A DNA stretch of 64,000 bases from Anoplopoma fimbria (taxonomy: Eukaryota > Chordata > Actinopteri > Perciformes > Anoplopomatidae). This document shows, in pieces, positions 45,350-59,930 of the stretch (the stretch's first letter is position 1; the number at the start of each line of letters is the position of its first letter). The stretch covers positions 21,557,781-21,621,780 of the forward strand of contig NC_072469.1 in NCBI RefSeq assembly GCF_027596085.1. Reading direction: 5' to 3'. Both the position numbers and the translations under genes were made by a program. The notes below the pieces were generated by a model. That model had not been told where the DNA came from, did not search any database, and worked only from the letters and a program-made list of their open reading frames with translations.

Positions 45350-48300
45350 ATGGACAACGTGAAGCCACGCAGGTGAGCCAGCAATGCTTCAGTCTGCAGT
45401 TCTGAGTGTTTGTTACAGTCACTACTGTGCACAGTAACTGTGCCATGAATGGGTTTCAGTATCAGTTTCCTTATGATACATTATGGGCTCTCACAATGCA
45501 TGATTCACCTTTGACATCATAATGTGCAATGCTTGTGCACCTGCACAGTCATACAGTAACCTACTATTCTCTGAATAATTACCATACATTACATTACATT
45601 ACATTACATTATATTATATTATATTATATTACATTACAGTCATTTAGCAGACGCTTTTATCCAAAGCGACTTACAATAAGTGTGTTCAACATAGGTATTC
45701 AAGAGAACTACTAGTCACCAGAAGTCATCAGTGCATCTCCTTTCTTAAACAAGCATCTTAAAGCATAAACCAGAGCAAAAGTATAGTGCAGAGGCAAATT
45801 ACTACGAAAACAATAATTGCAACAGACTAATACGAATATAATAAGTGCTACAAACTACTACGAATAGGATAAGTGCAGTAAACAAATACAAATTCAATAA
45901 GTGCAGCGAACTGATACAAATACAGTAAGTGCAACAACTAATACGAGTGCAATAAGTGCTACGAGGAAGGCTCAGGGTAGTACTTAATAATAACCTTACC
46001 AATAAGATTCTTATGATATTTAATAGTTTATAACCTAATGTTACCTCTCCCAGTAGCATGGGAATAGGTATGGATAAGTGTAACATGTAAACGACACTTT
46101 AAGTTGAAAATTATAGGTATATTATAGTGAATCCCTTTTTTTAAAACATGGGTAACGTTTTTGAATTTTTAATAATGGCAGAATAATACAGTATATAGAG
46201 TGCATCATATTTTGCTATACATGGGAGTCAAACAGCAGCATCCTTGGAAACACATTACTTGAAAGTGACAAATCAGTCAGACTAGTTGTAATAGATACAT
46301 AAAAATGACTGGTAAGATATTGTGTTTTTTTTCTTAGTGAAAGTACACAAAAACATGTAAAAAGTTACATCAGATAAAATGTTGTCTGTATTTTTTATAT
46401 CAAGTTTTTCTTTTATTATTGTTTGTTCTTCTTGGAACACCTTGTTACTGCCAAAAGAAAAAAAAATCACATTGTCAAAAAGTACCTTAGCACATATGAC
46501 TGTGCTTACAGTCATATAGTGACCAAGGTAGCATCGTATAGATTATATAGATTATATACATTACATCACATCACATAACAACAGGCAGGTGCACGTTAAT
46601 AAGGACATTTGCAACCATGTGTTATAATCATTTGTATTTATAAAAAAAGTAAAGAGAATTGATTGATTAGTTTATCAACATAATACTAATAATTGCCACC
46701 AAGTCATTTATCAGACAAAATTGCCAATTATCAATTGACAGGATTTATATCTATTCTCAGTTTTATTTCATTGAAAAATATATCTTTGTATTTTTTGGGT
46801 GGACAAAACCAGCTATTTGAAGATGGGAAATATTTCCCACTATTTTCTGTATTAATCTTGAATTACCTAATTGTGCTTACCCATCTCCTCCATGTGTTCT
46901 CATCTGGTGAGATACTGTTGGCTCTTTTCTCTCACAACTAGAAAAAGCTCAGGATTTGATCTGACTGTGTGTTACAATATCCCATAAACTGTTATGACTG
47001 ATGAAGTATTACTAATGCAGCACATTATAACAATGAATGTTTGTACATTTGTGTCTTGTTTTACTGCTAATGAGTTGCTCTGCTGATATTACAGTTCTTC
47101 CGTTTACTATGTTTGAAGCACATTTTAATATTATCTTCTCATTATTCTTATAAGTGCAAAGAGGTTATGCAGTCTGCCTGTTTTTTGAAACTTTTGAAAC
47201 TGGACCGTTAGTGCTTTACTATTCCCCAGACCACACCCCAGTGCACCGCCTCTTCCATCTCAATGACACACACACTCGCACACCTCTTGAGGTGAAAGAG
47301 CCTGTTGATCTGGGATGGCCCCTTTCCTCCAGCCCCTTTCCTCCCCTTCTTCCTGTTCAGTCGTAGGTCCAGACTCAGTTCCCCTTTTTCTCTTAGCTCT
47401 GGTGAGAGAATCAGGCCACAACAAATTCTATTGCCATTTTCATGTTTCCACACTGAAGAAGACCTTTCAAACACAGTCTGATGCAAGACCCTTTTGTGTG
47501 TGGTTAAGTGTACGCGTGATGGCAGAGGTCTGATTTACTGTAACAACTCTCAGGAACAGATACCTTCATTTTCTCCTCCATTTATTAAACTCTTTTTCAC
47601 CACCACAAAGCAAGTGTTGCCCAGCAGCCAGTTTTATTGGAACACAGAAGTACAGTTCTACCTGCCAACTCCTTGTGTCAGTAAAGAGGTATTTTGTGTT
47701 CTTGTATGCAGCCATATGTACTTACAAGTGGTTTCTTTTTCTCCCTTTTACTCTGACAAGTTAGGTCAAACATGAGTGGTCCTCTTAATCTCCAAAGGGA
47801 AAGCTCTTTTGGGTTATTATGTCATATATTGAGACCCTACAGTCTGTTATAAAAGCAGACTTCTGTTATATATTCATAGTATTTTTGATTAGTTCTATAT
47901 TTATAAACTGTCTTGCTGTAGTCTGAATGCAGTATGTATATAACTTTTAGCATGATAGAATAACCGAAAGCCTTTTGCAACTACTTTCTGTTTCCTTGTC
48001 TTGCTTGTTTTGGCTCTGACATCAAAGGAGTAGCGCTCAATCATAACCTCAGAATTGACTTTGATTATAATTTCCTGGTGAATACACTTCTTTGTGCATG
48101 CATAACAGAAAGGAGCAAGCCAGCCTAGTTATCCAGCAGATTCATTTAAAGAATCCACTTAAAGCTGGGGCTTATGTAATGGTTCAACTTTTTGCACATT
48201 TCTCTAGTGCTCTCTTTTACCTCGAGAAGTATCTTTAACTTGCTTTGCATGTTTGCATTTTCATAAGAATATATATTTTTAGGATTAACCTGGATACAGT

Positions 48301-51300
48301 TTTACTAAGCATTAGGTACTGATTGAAACTAAGATACTGATACTGGTGTATCAGTATCTTATTAGGGATTTCCATGCAAATACCATTTTCATATAACTAC
48401 TTGCTTACAGTCATTTTGACCCCAGTAATAAAACCTGCACTTCTTTTATTCCCCTCCCATATTTGTCCTGTGTGTTTTTAGCAATGATGAGGATGAAGAG
48501 CTACACTCTACAGACCAAGAGAGTAAAGAGAAGAGCAAAGATAAAAAGACCCTGTGCAAAGTAAAGTGGTCCCGAGATGAGGTAAGTTTATCTTGTAGGT
48601 TAATTGAGGGAAATTGGGACTTAGAACTGATATTTGTACTTCATCTCAGAACCTTAATAGTCACTGCTGTTATTTTATTCAATAATGCGATGAAAGTCAT
48701 CCACGTGTTATTGTGGATGACTGAAGTAACTCTGATTTTCTCCCCACAGGATGAAAAGCTGAAAAAACTTGTAGAGCAGCATGGAACTGACTCCTGGAAA
48801 CTAATCGCAAACTTTTTTTCAGTAAGTGTGTTTGTGAGGTAATGTAATGTGTCTGCATTGTGCAATAAGAACTATTATTTGAATATTAAGGGTAGCATCT
48901 TACTGCTTTATGCTCTATGGGTCCATCTTTTTAAATTTTAACACTTAATAACCATCAAAACCATTTAGTAATCTTATAATTAACAATAATTAACATCGTT
49001 ACTCATCAGGATGTTTTTAACAGTGATAGCAAGTAATGGTTGCAGTGACTGGAGGGGCAGATTTATATACAGCTGTCAGCAGTAGGTGTAACTGTGAGGT
49101 AGTGGTGTAACGAGGTGTTGTGCTTTGTGCGTCTGTGTCACAGGGGAGGACAGATGGCCAATGTCAGCACCGCTGGCAGAAGGTGCTCAACCCGGAGCTG
49201 GTGAAAGGACCGTGGACAAAAGAGGAGGATCAAAAGGTAAGTGGAGCTGGGAGTTTTCTGTGCTGAATATAAAGTGAGATGACAATATTGGTAAATGATA
49301 TGGGAGACAGAAGGGAGATGTGTGGAGCGTTGAGAGCAGCTTAGTCCAAGTGAAAGAACACAAATGCTACAATATGCAATGTGTTTTTTTTAACTTCAGA
49401 CTAACAGGGCTGTGCACATGTGCAAGCTTACTTCCCGCAAAAACTTTCTTTGCCTTAGCTCCTTTTTTTGGAAAGTAAATGCTCCACTACGTCATCCCTA
49501 ATACAACACAGACTTTCCAAGTCACAGGTTTCGAGCCCGGCCGGCCCTTCTTTGTACAGAGTGAAGCTGTAATATCTTCCCCAGCTCCAAAGATGACAAT
49601 GCATTCCTTAAATGGTTCACAATCCTTCAAGAATGGCGACTCATTCCGCAAAAATCTTGGCATTATATCAGAAACGCAGACGTATCGGTAACAGCCTGTG
49701 CTGGCAACAATGACATCAGAACATTTTTCAGGAGGGATGGAAACATTGAAATGTTCTGCCGCTGCCCACGATCAAAGCTCTCTGAAATCTGCCACGCTGT
49801 TGTTGGCGATAAATGAGAAAAGCGGAACGATGTGATTTCCCTCTTCACACCAGCTTGTAGTTTGAATGAATATAATAAGCGGGCTTCACACCATAATTTC
49901 ATAAAATAAAAGATGACACATCATTTTCTGATTTAGAAATAAACACTGCCTACTAAATATCTGTCCTTTGGTGATATTTGTTCAGGTTATTGACCTGGTG
50001 CACAAGTACGGCCCAAAGCGTTGGTCAGTGATCGCCAAGCACCTCCAGGGCAGGATTGGAAAGCAGTGCCGTGAACGGTGGCACAACCACCTTAACCCCG
50101 AGGTGAAGAAGTCTTCATGGACTCAGGAAGAGGACAGAATCATCTACGATGCCCACAAACGACTTGGCAACCGCTGGGCCGAGATCTCCAAGCTTCTTCC
50201 TGGACGGTAATATAATCTTGCGCACATATTTTATATCTCATATTCTAGTCAGAAATTGTGGAATTTGCTAAAAACATATGTACTGATCTTTTCTCCAACA
50301 GGACAGACAACTCCATCAAGAACCATTGGAACTCCACCATGAGGAGAAAGGTGGAGCATGAGGGATACCTGCAAGATGGCAGCAAGAGTTTCACCTCCGC
50401 CCATGCTGGAATGAGGAGACGCCACCACAGGTCGTGTCCTCCAACACCAACAGAGCTCCAGCACTGTGATCGCAGTCCTCTGCCTATACCTGGACCCAAC
50501 CAGGTCCACTTCCCCTCTGGACTCCACACCATATTATGTTTTCATTTTTTTTATTTGTTGTCTTTATAATTGAAGTCTGATTATTTGTTTTTTAGATGGG
50601 CAGCTATCCTTATGATTCTCTAAGTCGACACTTGATGGACGGTCTTCCTGATAATTCTGGCTTCTTATCGGTGAGTTTTTTTGTGTTTCTTTGCATGCTG
50701 TTGGGAAAACTCTTTATTTTCTGGACTTTCTGTATTTATCTTTGTGATCGCTAACTCTGGACTTCAAATCAAGCACTTGAATGTCCTGTTATTTCACCTA
50801 ACATTCAAAATCTCAACTCCTGTAAATATTTTATGTGTAAATCTGTTTTTTTGTCTGGTTCTTCTTAACCTCTTCCTTTCCTCCTGTCCTCTCGACCTCT
50901 CCTCCCTGACGTTTGTTTATTTCAGCCATCCTGCCTGGATGATCCTGACAAAGAGCAAAGAATTAAGGAGCTTGAGCTGCTGCTTATGTCAGCAGAGAAT
51001 GAAGTCCAACGACAAGCGCAGTGCAGAGGTCCACGTGTAAGAACACACTCTGAATGTGTGTTTGCATACTTAGTCAGCATAGCCTGCGTGTGTTTGTAGC
51101 TAACATACACTGTAAAAAGTCATTTCTTTATATTAAATTCATAATCTAATTAAACACAAGAGTCTTAAAATCACATCAAAGTGAGATGACGAGAGAATTT
51201 TAAGAATTTTCTTTAACCAGATGTTATTTTTTCTACACAGTAGAAATAACTTAACACTTGTTAATAGAACATTCTCAAATCCCATCTCCTCAGTGGACTT

Positions 51301-54300
51301 TTCCTTGCTTTAAGGAAAAGAAGATTTCAAGGCTTGAGACTAAATTGACTTTTTGCAGTGTATACTTGTGAAAACAAGAATGGCACACATGTATGCGTGT
51401 CTGTAGCCTGATTTGCTGTAGTGTTGCTATAGTAACAACCTTCCCATCTCGCTACTCATTCAGACTGGCCTGAAGCTGTGCTTGGTAGCCGCCCTACCTC
51501 CCCCCCCACATTACCATCGTTCCAAACATGAACCAGCTCCCTCATCCCTCCTAGTACTCACCCCCATGCCCACGCTCAGCCAGCAGTTTGAACCAAGCAC
51601 TCTCCTCTGTCTCTCCTCTTCCTATTCTTTCCCTCCCCGACACTGTTTTCACATTTAATTCACTCCTTTCCTGTAATTTGTCATTCTTCACAGTCATTGA
51701 CTTCATATTTAGTAATAGAATGGTCAAGATTAGCCTGGTGTGTTGTAGTATCACCAGAATTTTCCTCGCACACATCATTTTTTAAAACTGACCAGTATTC
51801 TCTCATCCTTCCCCCTCAGAGTTTGGAGCAGTACTCAGCCTGGTCCGACAGTGTGTCAGATGACACAATGACTACGAGTAGCAGCAGCATAGAGGAGCAG
51901 GTGGAGGGAAGGCCCTGGAGGGGGTCTGAGATCCCTCATGGACCTCCATCACAGCTTCCTGTCTCCCCCAGCAAGTTCCTGGCTGTAGAGGCCAGCGCTG
52001 TGCTCTCCACCCTGCAGACCATACCAGAGTTCGCAGAAACCATGGAGCTCATCGATTCGGTGAGTAACAGAAGGAACAGAACAGAGAACATGAATTCGTT
52101 GAACCAAAGTCATGACTGTATTAAAGATCTCCTGTAGATGTGTTTTGCTCTGCAGGACCCTGTTGCGTGGAGCGACGTGGCCAGTTTCGACTTGTCCGAG
52201 ACAGAGACGCCGCCCAGGCACAACCAGGCAGGCTACACCACCCTCCTGCAAGAGAGGACGATTGACAATTCAATGGCCTTCACAGTCAACAGTCCGCCAT
52301 CCATCTCTAGACGGGATAAGAACTGTGATTCATTTGGTCTGGGCAGTGTCTCCTCCTTGACTCCTATCAACTCATCCAAACCCACCCAAGCATCCATTGG
52401 GAGGAGGAGGAGGAGAGATAGGGGGGAACCGTCTCCCTCCTGTGACAGGACCTGCTCTTCCTTCTTGGCAAATATCTCAAATTCTCCCAAGAAAACGCCC
52501 ACAAAGTCACAGCCATTCACCCCATCACGAGTAAATGAAACCTTTCCTTCTTCACACACCCTAATCCTCACCTCTGGAGTTTGATGTACCGAGGTTTCAT
52601 TAGTCTTGTGGCTAATATGCCTCTTCTGTCTGTTTGCCCAGTTCTGCAACATATCAGGGGCGGAGCATCTGAATCTGGATAACCCCGCCCTCACCTCAAC
52701 GCCTGTGTGTGGCCAAAGGTGTCTCCTCAACACGCCGCTGCACAAAGAGACCACACCTAAGCACCAGAAAGAGAATGATGGGTAAATAAATATATATTCA
52801 AGTAGCGTAATTGCCACAACAGCTGGTTTAGAAATGGGAGCTTGCTATTCTTTGTTGGAATTTTCCAAAATAAATCCGTATTTTATCAGATTGTTGGTGG
52901 AGAGTAGTCAGTGTATTAAATTCTCTGTCAACTTTCTAGTTCACGGACCCCTAAATTTCGTAAAACTGTCATGATTCCAACCCCGAGGACGCCGACTCCC
53001 TTCAAAAATGCTTTGGCTGCCCAGGAGAAAATGCATGGGCCACTAAAGATGGAGGTAAGAAGTCAAATGTGGCTTTGTGCATTTTAACCTGCATGTCTTC
53101 AAACTTTTATGTACCTCTATTAATGATAACATTTTCTTATTTTGTACAGTATATGGCTACATGATCTTGTGATTGTAAATATGTGTGTGCTTGTGTGTTT
53201 CAGCCACAGCCGTTGGCATTTCTAGAAGAAGACATTCGAGAAGTTTTGAAGCGGGAGACCGGGTCAGACATCTTCAACAGATTGGACCTCCAGCCAGATT
53301 ACAGAGCATGGAAACAAAATGTATGTGTAGCATGTTCTGTTATTTAAATATACAAACCTGCTCTCTGTCAGATATTCATATTTAGAATTTTACTGAGCCC
53401 AATTGTGATACTTGGACAAAACCACATAGCTCTCCTTTAGATAGAACTATAGCATTTATTGTGTCTTGCTCTTTTGATTTCAGATCGATGGCCCAGCTAG
53501 AAAGGTGCGCAAGTCTCTTGTGCTGGACCCCTGGGGGAAAGACTGCCCCAACATCCAACACTTCCAAGAGCAACTCAACAACGCACAAGTAAGTCACGAT
53601 ACTTGTTTACCGGTTTAAAATGACTGGTTCAGATTTAGTGGCAAGATGAGAAAACTAACTAGGAGTAAAAGAGTACGGCACTTAACCATAAAGAGCTACT
53701 CAGTAGTCAACAACAGTGTGCTGTGAGTGTTTATGAGTTTATGAGTGTATGAATTTGGAATGTAGTGGTTGTGCAAACCCATGCATACCCAACTTGTTGA
53801 TCAATAAAATGGTAAATATCTAGCTTTTGAAATAGTTGGTAATGGTAGACATGACTTTAAAATACTACTTTATATTAATTTAGTCCATCATCATCATTTC
53901 TTGTATTGTTGTTTAAGCTACCCCTTTTAATTGAACCTCATATTGCAGGTGCCAGGTGACAGTATACTGACAGGCTCTTCACTCGTCACCCAAATACCCG
54001 AGCAAGAAGAGTGTAGGCGTTCTTTGACCTCTGGGCGAGAGGAGCCCTCATTAGTTCCCGTTCATCCTCATCGCTTTAGTAGCCCTCGGATGAAGAAGCT
54101 TCTTGCCTCCCACAAAGCACCAAAACATGCCATGGTACAGGTATGTAAAGAGCAGTCTTAATAAAACACAACCGTTAATGAGGTGACCCTCACAGAGCTA
54201 TCATTGGTACTCATTTGTAGCCTTCTCTGCAGGTGAGTGAGTGGGAAGCAGTGGTTTATGGGAAGACAGAGGACCAGCTGATCATGACAGAACAGGCCCG

Positions 54301-54358
54301 TCAGTACCTGAACCCCTACACGTCGTCTGGCTCTACCTCAAGGGCCCTGGTGCTTTAA
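45350..54358 (+). CDS. mybl1: A-Myb (MYB proto-oncogene like 1) transcription factor
   Basis: This is a nuclear activator binding YAACNG; in mammals it is the master regulator of male meiosis and piRNA genes. Sixteen exons: 45350-45372, 48482-48581, 48750-48821, 49144-49236, 49986-50206, 50302-50503, 50596-50670, 50926-51036, 51820-52059, 52156-52530, 52642-52781, 52940-53054, 53204-53320, 53484-53588, 53949-54140 and 54233-54358. They give 768 residues against about 752 in human. Three MYB repeats span about residues 35-190: R1 VKWSRDEDEKL, R2 [15 protein letters not shown] with [15 protein letters not shown], and R3 [11 protein letters not shown] with [18 protein letters not shown]. Acidic/serine-rich transactivation and regulatory regions follow. 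The conserved C-terminus is [13 protein letters not shown]...STSRALVL. The first exon encodes only seven residues before a 3.1-kb intron. MYBL1 was preferred over MYB and MYBL2 by synteny and the [14 protein letters not shown] segment. Confidence 0.96.
45587..45990 (+). mobile_element. CATTTAGCAGACG-family element, near full length, in mybl1 intron 1
   Basis: (TTACA)n/(TTATA)n head, core CATTTAGCAGACGCTTTTAT, then about 300 bp of shared body ending GAGGAAGGCTCAGGGTAGTA. This is the most complete copy in the window and serves as reference for the others. No ORF. Confidence 0.9.
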
Positions 54359-56900
54359 AGCCGTCCCCTCGCTGAGCATGCAACACTACTACGCCCATCC
54401 AACAACTAAAACCTCCATCGAATCCTGAAAGAGACAATCCAGTTTTATTTTTCTTTGGAGCGGTAATGCACTGCCAAGGAGGTCTACAGACATGCATGGC
54501 TGCTGGTATTGGTATCAACACATTTATACTTCACTGTCCAAGTAGTTTCTTGTTTATAGGTTTGGCCTGTATTTTCCTTTGAATACACAAAACCTGGCAA
54601 CGTAAGCCGTTTTTTTACAGATACGAGAAGGCTAGAATTTCTTTCTGCACTAGTCAGTAATGCTGAAACAACCTGCACATACAGTAGGCTGTAGAAATAG
54701 TGTTTATTACTAGAAGTGGCTGCTTCTGAGTTTTTATATTGTTAATATATTGTTTAAAATGACAAGAAAGACCTTTTATAATGTAACGCGACTCATTTTG
54801 TGTCTCCTCCAGCTTGTTGAGCTAAACTGCCCCATTGCTGTTAAAAACCACGTACATGCAAAATGTGTAGCTTTTTATTGACACCCATGTCTTTTTTAAA
54901 TCACACCATGGGTTTTTAACTAGACTCCTACAGTACAAATATAATGTTAACCATTGCTTCGACATTAGAGAAACAGAAATGCAGTTACGTGGTTTTGTTG
55001 AGACAGCGGTGTTACATTGCTGAACGCCGATCAATGGTGATGTGAAGTTTTTTCAAGGATGGAAATAAGAAACTGTCAGTATTGCACTACTGAGTTGATT
55101 TGGCTGCTGACAAAGAAGCAGCGTTTTTAAGGGCAAACTGGATAGCACTTGTGATGGTATCTTTTTCTAACAACACGTTTCCTTTCCACGGCCATAGTGT
55201 CTGTCGAGACATCGGTTGAATGTATTTCATTGCAATGTACATGTGTTCAAAATGGAAGGGTACCTTAATGTTTATTTCGCTTTGTTTTTATTTATTATCT
55301 GACAGCTCTAAAGCTTAGATATTAATATAAATCGGACATCATGAGTTTCTAAGAAGTTTAACTTTGCTGACAAAACAGCCTAAAAACCCTCACTTTCTCT
55401 AAAACTGTTCTCTGTAACAGAAAATGAACCAGTTTTCATATCATCAGTGTTTTACGACAAGCATTTGGTTGAGAAGGATTTACTTTTTATGTGAAGGCTG
55501 TAGGTTTTTATTTATTTAATGTCTACTAATTTATTTATTTCTAAAAAAAAAAAACATTTAAGAGAAATTATTGAAGAATTTTATTGTTTTTTTCTCTCTT
55601 TCAAAATCAGGATTGGGCTATCATTCAGTTTCATTACTCCAAGTTAGAAACACATGCACTGCAACTAATTCAATTTCTTTTCCTGATCAGGCGAGATCTA
55701 GCAAATAATCATCGTGTAGTTGTATCTGCGATCTTGTAACATATAGATAGGACATTTTCTTCCTTTGATTCAAATGTGTTCTTCGCTATTAGCTAGCAGG
55801 ACTCCATCTCCGACCTCTAATCATAGACAAATTGCACTTTTTTACTCATCATTTAATTTTAAATGTTTGTTCATTCTGATGACGTAGCTCTTGTCCTTAT
55901 TTTAATTTTATTTTTGGGCGTGTGTGTTTGTTAGACAGATGTCTTCCTGTTTTGTAATGGATGCTGACATTACACTCCTGCTGCTTGATTTAAACATGTT
56001 CTTTTCTCCTGTTCTACTGCAGAACTTTGTGCTTAAATACACTACTTTGAAGCCTTACGAGAAACCTTTTTTAGACAAACCCGTTCCTTCATTCTTTGAC
56101 ACTGCGTAAGAAGAAAGTGCTTATTAAATGTAATATAAATATGCACAATTTTTTGGTGATTCTGAAGAAATGTTCTGCACTGTGCTTCCATGTCAACAGG
56201 CTGATTCATGTCATTTTTAGCCATTCTGAAACGAACCGTCTATAATCTGATGAAGTATCACTACAGCTGCAAATGGTCTTTGTATTATCGGCATTAGCAG
56301 ATCCAGTATCAGTTATAATCTGGATTATCCTGCATTAGGCATTTGAGTGAGAATAAGAAGGGAATCTTGTCAGAGAGATCAAGTGGAAAGATCAGGAGAA
56401 TAGAGTATACAACTCTAAAACAGAAGGTAGACTAACATCCACATAAGACTCTGGTTTTTGAATCTGGTGGCTGAGATGTGTCTAATCTGTACATAATCGT
56501 GTTTTATATGTTCTGTTTGTGGGTTTGACTTGTGTTTGTACATTCCATTTGTTAAGTCCGAGTTAATATGTTTGTGCGTTAACAACATTTGGCCATGTAA
56601 CATCGGAGGTTTTGAGGGAATTAAGTACACATACAGGATAGTAGCAGATCGTATATACTACTGTAGTTATGCATGAGCAATACACAAGATGCTGGATTTT
56701 GCTTTAATTGAAGAGATGAATTTACAGTTGTAACACACACACTGTACTATTTAACACACACTCTGTAGCATGTAACACACACTCTGTATGCCTGTAGAAT
56801 TTTCAGTTTAAATCATAACCAAGGTACCATAGAAATCCTGCCAACCGTCTTCGTAACCATGTACTTAATTTGAAAAAATAAATGAATATGTTGCATGACA
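54359..56900 (+). other. mybl1: Probable mybl1 3' UTR
   Basis: About 2.5 kb of AT-rich sequence follows the stop codon, with a canonical AATAAA at about 56877. A short coding-looking segment at 56023-56109 is described separately. Confidence 0.55.
56023..56109 (+). other. Cryptic exon-like ORF downstream of mybl1
   Basis: A strong acceptor (TCTCCTGTTCTACTGCAG) at 56005-56022 precedes an open stretch of 28 codons beginning NFVLKYTTLKPYEKP and ending at a TAA at 56107. GTAAGA at 56106 could instead act as a donor. It would read in phase 0 after mybl1 exon 15. I do not recognise the peptide. It may be an alternative last exon or chance. Confidence 0.3.
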
Positions 56901-59900
56901 ACTATGGCATTTTGAATTATGTGTCTACTTTCTTGTTTTGAAACTGAGTGGAGTTCCTCTGTCTGCCAAGTGCCCCTGTACAAATTAGTATAGGTTACAT
57001 CTTATTTCCCACGTAATAGAGATTTCTTATGATCCTGTAGTTTTTCTGACATGCTCCCAGCAGGCATTGTAACCTCTTGAGCTCTTGCCAAAATCGGATT
57101 CCTTGAAAGACGTTTTTTTTTTAAGAAAATCCAAATCCTCCACCTTTATTCGTATTTTGTCGTAGTTACCCCAGGTGGAGTTGACAGCCGCGCAAGTGAA
57201 TTGTTTGCGTGTAGTGTTGACAACTGATAGAGTGCTCTAAGCTGATGTGTGTATGTATATGTTGGGATACTGTCAACTTGGCCTGAGGTCCAGGGACACG
57301 AGCCCCCTCCACCAGAACAAGAGGCCTCTCCACAGGGTCAGCTGCTGGCCCTAAAGGGGCCCACTCACCCATGACTTAATGCCCCCGGGCTCCTTTGTCC
57401 TCGGGGCTGTTGGTTTTACAGGCCCATTCACTCAATTGCCCCCCAAATGGATGGAGGCAAAGGACGTGATGACTTGCCTTATGCTGAAGGAGCAGCAGTG
57501 CACATGCATACAAACAATGCACGCATCGACACACGGGCGCCGCATGCACGCCATGTCCACTTAATCAATCTGTCCACCCTTCGCTCTCGTTCTCGTACAA
57601 GAGGGTCTTTTGTTCTGGACTGACCCGCACTAAGAGTTGAAAGATGTCAGGGACCTTTTGCCACTTAATTGGTTATTGGCTGCAGCCTCTCCACCTTATG
57701 CTGCATGCATGAATTTAAGGGAAGCAATTCTTAGATTATAATGACACGTGGACACATACCTGTTGGATGCAGACCAGCCTTGTTGGATATAAAAAGCTGT
57801 TATTGTGAGATTTATTAAAAGTGAATAATATTTTCCATCTTTCTCTTTACATATATTCTAAAACTTGACACACCATAGTGTTCAGCACCCACTTTTAGTA
57901 TCCAGCACAGGTCTGGTTTCCTCGATAGTACCCTCTATCCTTGAGTTGGCAATTAATGGACTAAGGTGTGTGCTCATTTTTGTGTCCACCTTGTACTGTG
58001 AAGACATGAAACAGAGCCTGCAGGCGTCCGACCAAACCTTTTTCCCTCTGAGCACACACACCCAAAAGCGCGCACACAAGCTCACACACACACACATACA
58101 CTGTTTGCCTTTGTGTATGCTAGACAGCAGATGGCAGCCCATTATTGGGCTGACAGAGCAGTCATCTGGCAGGCACCCTGTTACCCTTCCTCCCCCTCTC
58201 CTCCCCCCATCCCCCCGAAGAAACCAGGCACAACGCAGCATGGTTAGGACACTTTTAGGCGGGAGAGTCCACAGGCCAGAGGGAGTGTGTGTATATGTGT
58301 GTGTGTGTTAAAATTTGGACCCTGGCCTTTTCCGCCCAATATAGGTCACTGTTTCCACTTGTGTGTGTCACAGTGTGACGTACGTCGGTCCTTGTGAGTG
58401 GGCATTTGCAATGTTTTGAAGCAACAGCGCCAGTGGATGATTAATTTAAGTATGAAAGTAACTTGTGTCTGCACACTATGTGACTTAATTTTCATTTTAA
58501 TGAATTACTTTAAAGTAAGTACTAATCCACCATTATACTCCCTGATGCTACCTTGGAAGAGTGACATTTCTCTTTCTATACGACTCCTATTCATGCACAT
58601 ACAAAGGGAAGTGCACGTTATCTTCTTTTACATCCTGTTAAATGTGGTCATTGTGGGTCAGACTTTGAAAGTAAATGTGCAATATTCTAAGTAATTCCCT
58701 CCCTCAATAAAAAGTGAGAGTTGTAAACTCAAGATAAGCCGTAATAGCAACAGCAGTAAAAAAGGCCCACACAAATATTCTCATGAATCACAGTTTGCTG
58801 TCTCTCTTTGTAACATTTACACCCCTTCCTTTTGCAATACATGCTGCCCAAACACTGGCCCCAGAGTGACTGCCTCCTACAGCCTTTATTACAAAGGATT
58901 ATACAACAGTGAATATTAAATGGTGGGGGAGGAGGAGTGTGTTTCCCCACCGGGGTCAAGGCCAAGGTTAAGGATTAGGTTTGGTGTTTGTGTCCTCGGG
59001 AAGGAGGTAATCTACAGCCCACCCTATAGAGACCCCGCTAAGGGGAAACGCTGGGAGGCACCACAGATGAAGAAGACTACATGCGACTTATGAGGGCTGC
59101 TTGAGCGTTTCCGGGGCAACCGGTACAATCCCTGGTCCTTTGGCGAAGCTTTCAGCAGGCCTCAATCACACTTCCTTTCGCTTGAGAGAGTTGTTTTTTT
59201 TCTCCGGCACTGTTAAATAGGAGGGAGGCCCAGTGTGTTCAAAGGAAAAGGAACAGAAGCCGAAGTATGAGGTAATATACTCAGGCATGTTCACTTAAAT
59301 AAAGAGATGTTAGCCAGTGATGGTTTATGGGTTTATAATTAGAAAATGATTACATATTAAGCAGCAAAATACATACATTTTAACATATTTGAAATGAGCA
59401 GATGAAGTTGGGAACAATGCAGACAATACAGATAACATTTCTCTTAAGTAACAGCATCAGTCATGAAAAAGGCTACATTTGATCAGTTAAGAATCTTGTT
59501 GCTACATTGATTGCCGCTAGCTCTAATTTTATATTTGCCACAATTGTAATAATATATTTATTATTTATACAAAGCCTGCATTTGATCTTGCCATGCTGAA
59601 AAATAGGGCAGAAAACAGCAGCTGCTCAGCTCTCTATACATTCAGACATGTTGCACTTGTGGACACGCCCCCATCAGTGATGTAACACCAGGCATACATC
59701 GGATGTGATGGGCAAAACAACCTCTGTGACATCACCGATTTAGGTTTGTATACTTAAAATTCAAACTGTTGCTTCTAGTTATGCAGCCAAGTCAAGAATA
59801 CCTGTTATGGAAATGAGCTCCAGCCCACATGAGGATATATAAGACCTGTCCTTTCACATTTCAGAGGTTCCCAACGCAGCCCCACAACAGTGAACTCGGT

Positions 59901-59930
59901 TCAGCCACCCAGGACAAAGAGGAGGGCCTC
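56901..59930. other. Intergenic DNA and vxn 3' UTR
   Basis: The left part contains GC-richer blocks (about 57160-57560 and 57980-58290) with no exon signature; they could be regulatory DNA. The last several hundred bases before 59931 are probably vxn 3' UTR on the minus strand. Convergent ends of mybl1 and vxn make promoters here unlikely. Confidence 0.4.

Noticed and set aside
49479..49902. Small ORFs in mybl1 intron 4 as extra exons
   Set aside because: No splice sites in phase, and the flanking exons already join R1 to R2 without a gap in the MYB repeats.
52233..52817. 194-codon minus-strand ORF
   Set aside because: Antisense shadow of mybl1 exons 10 and 11.
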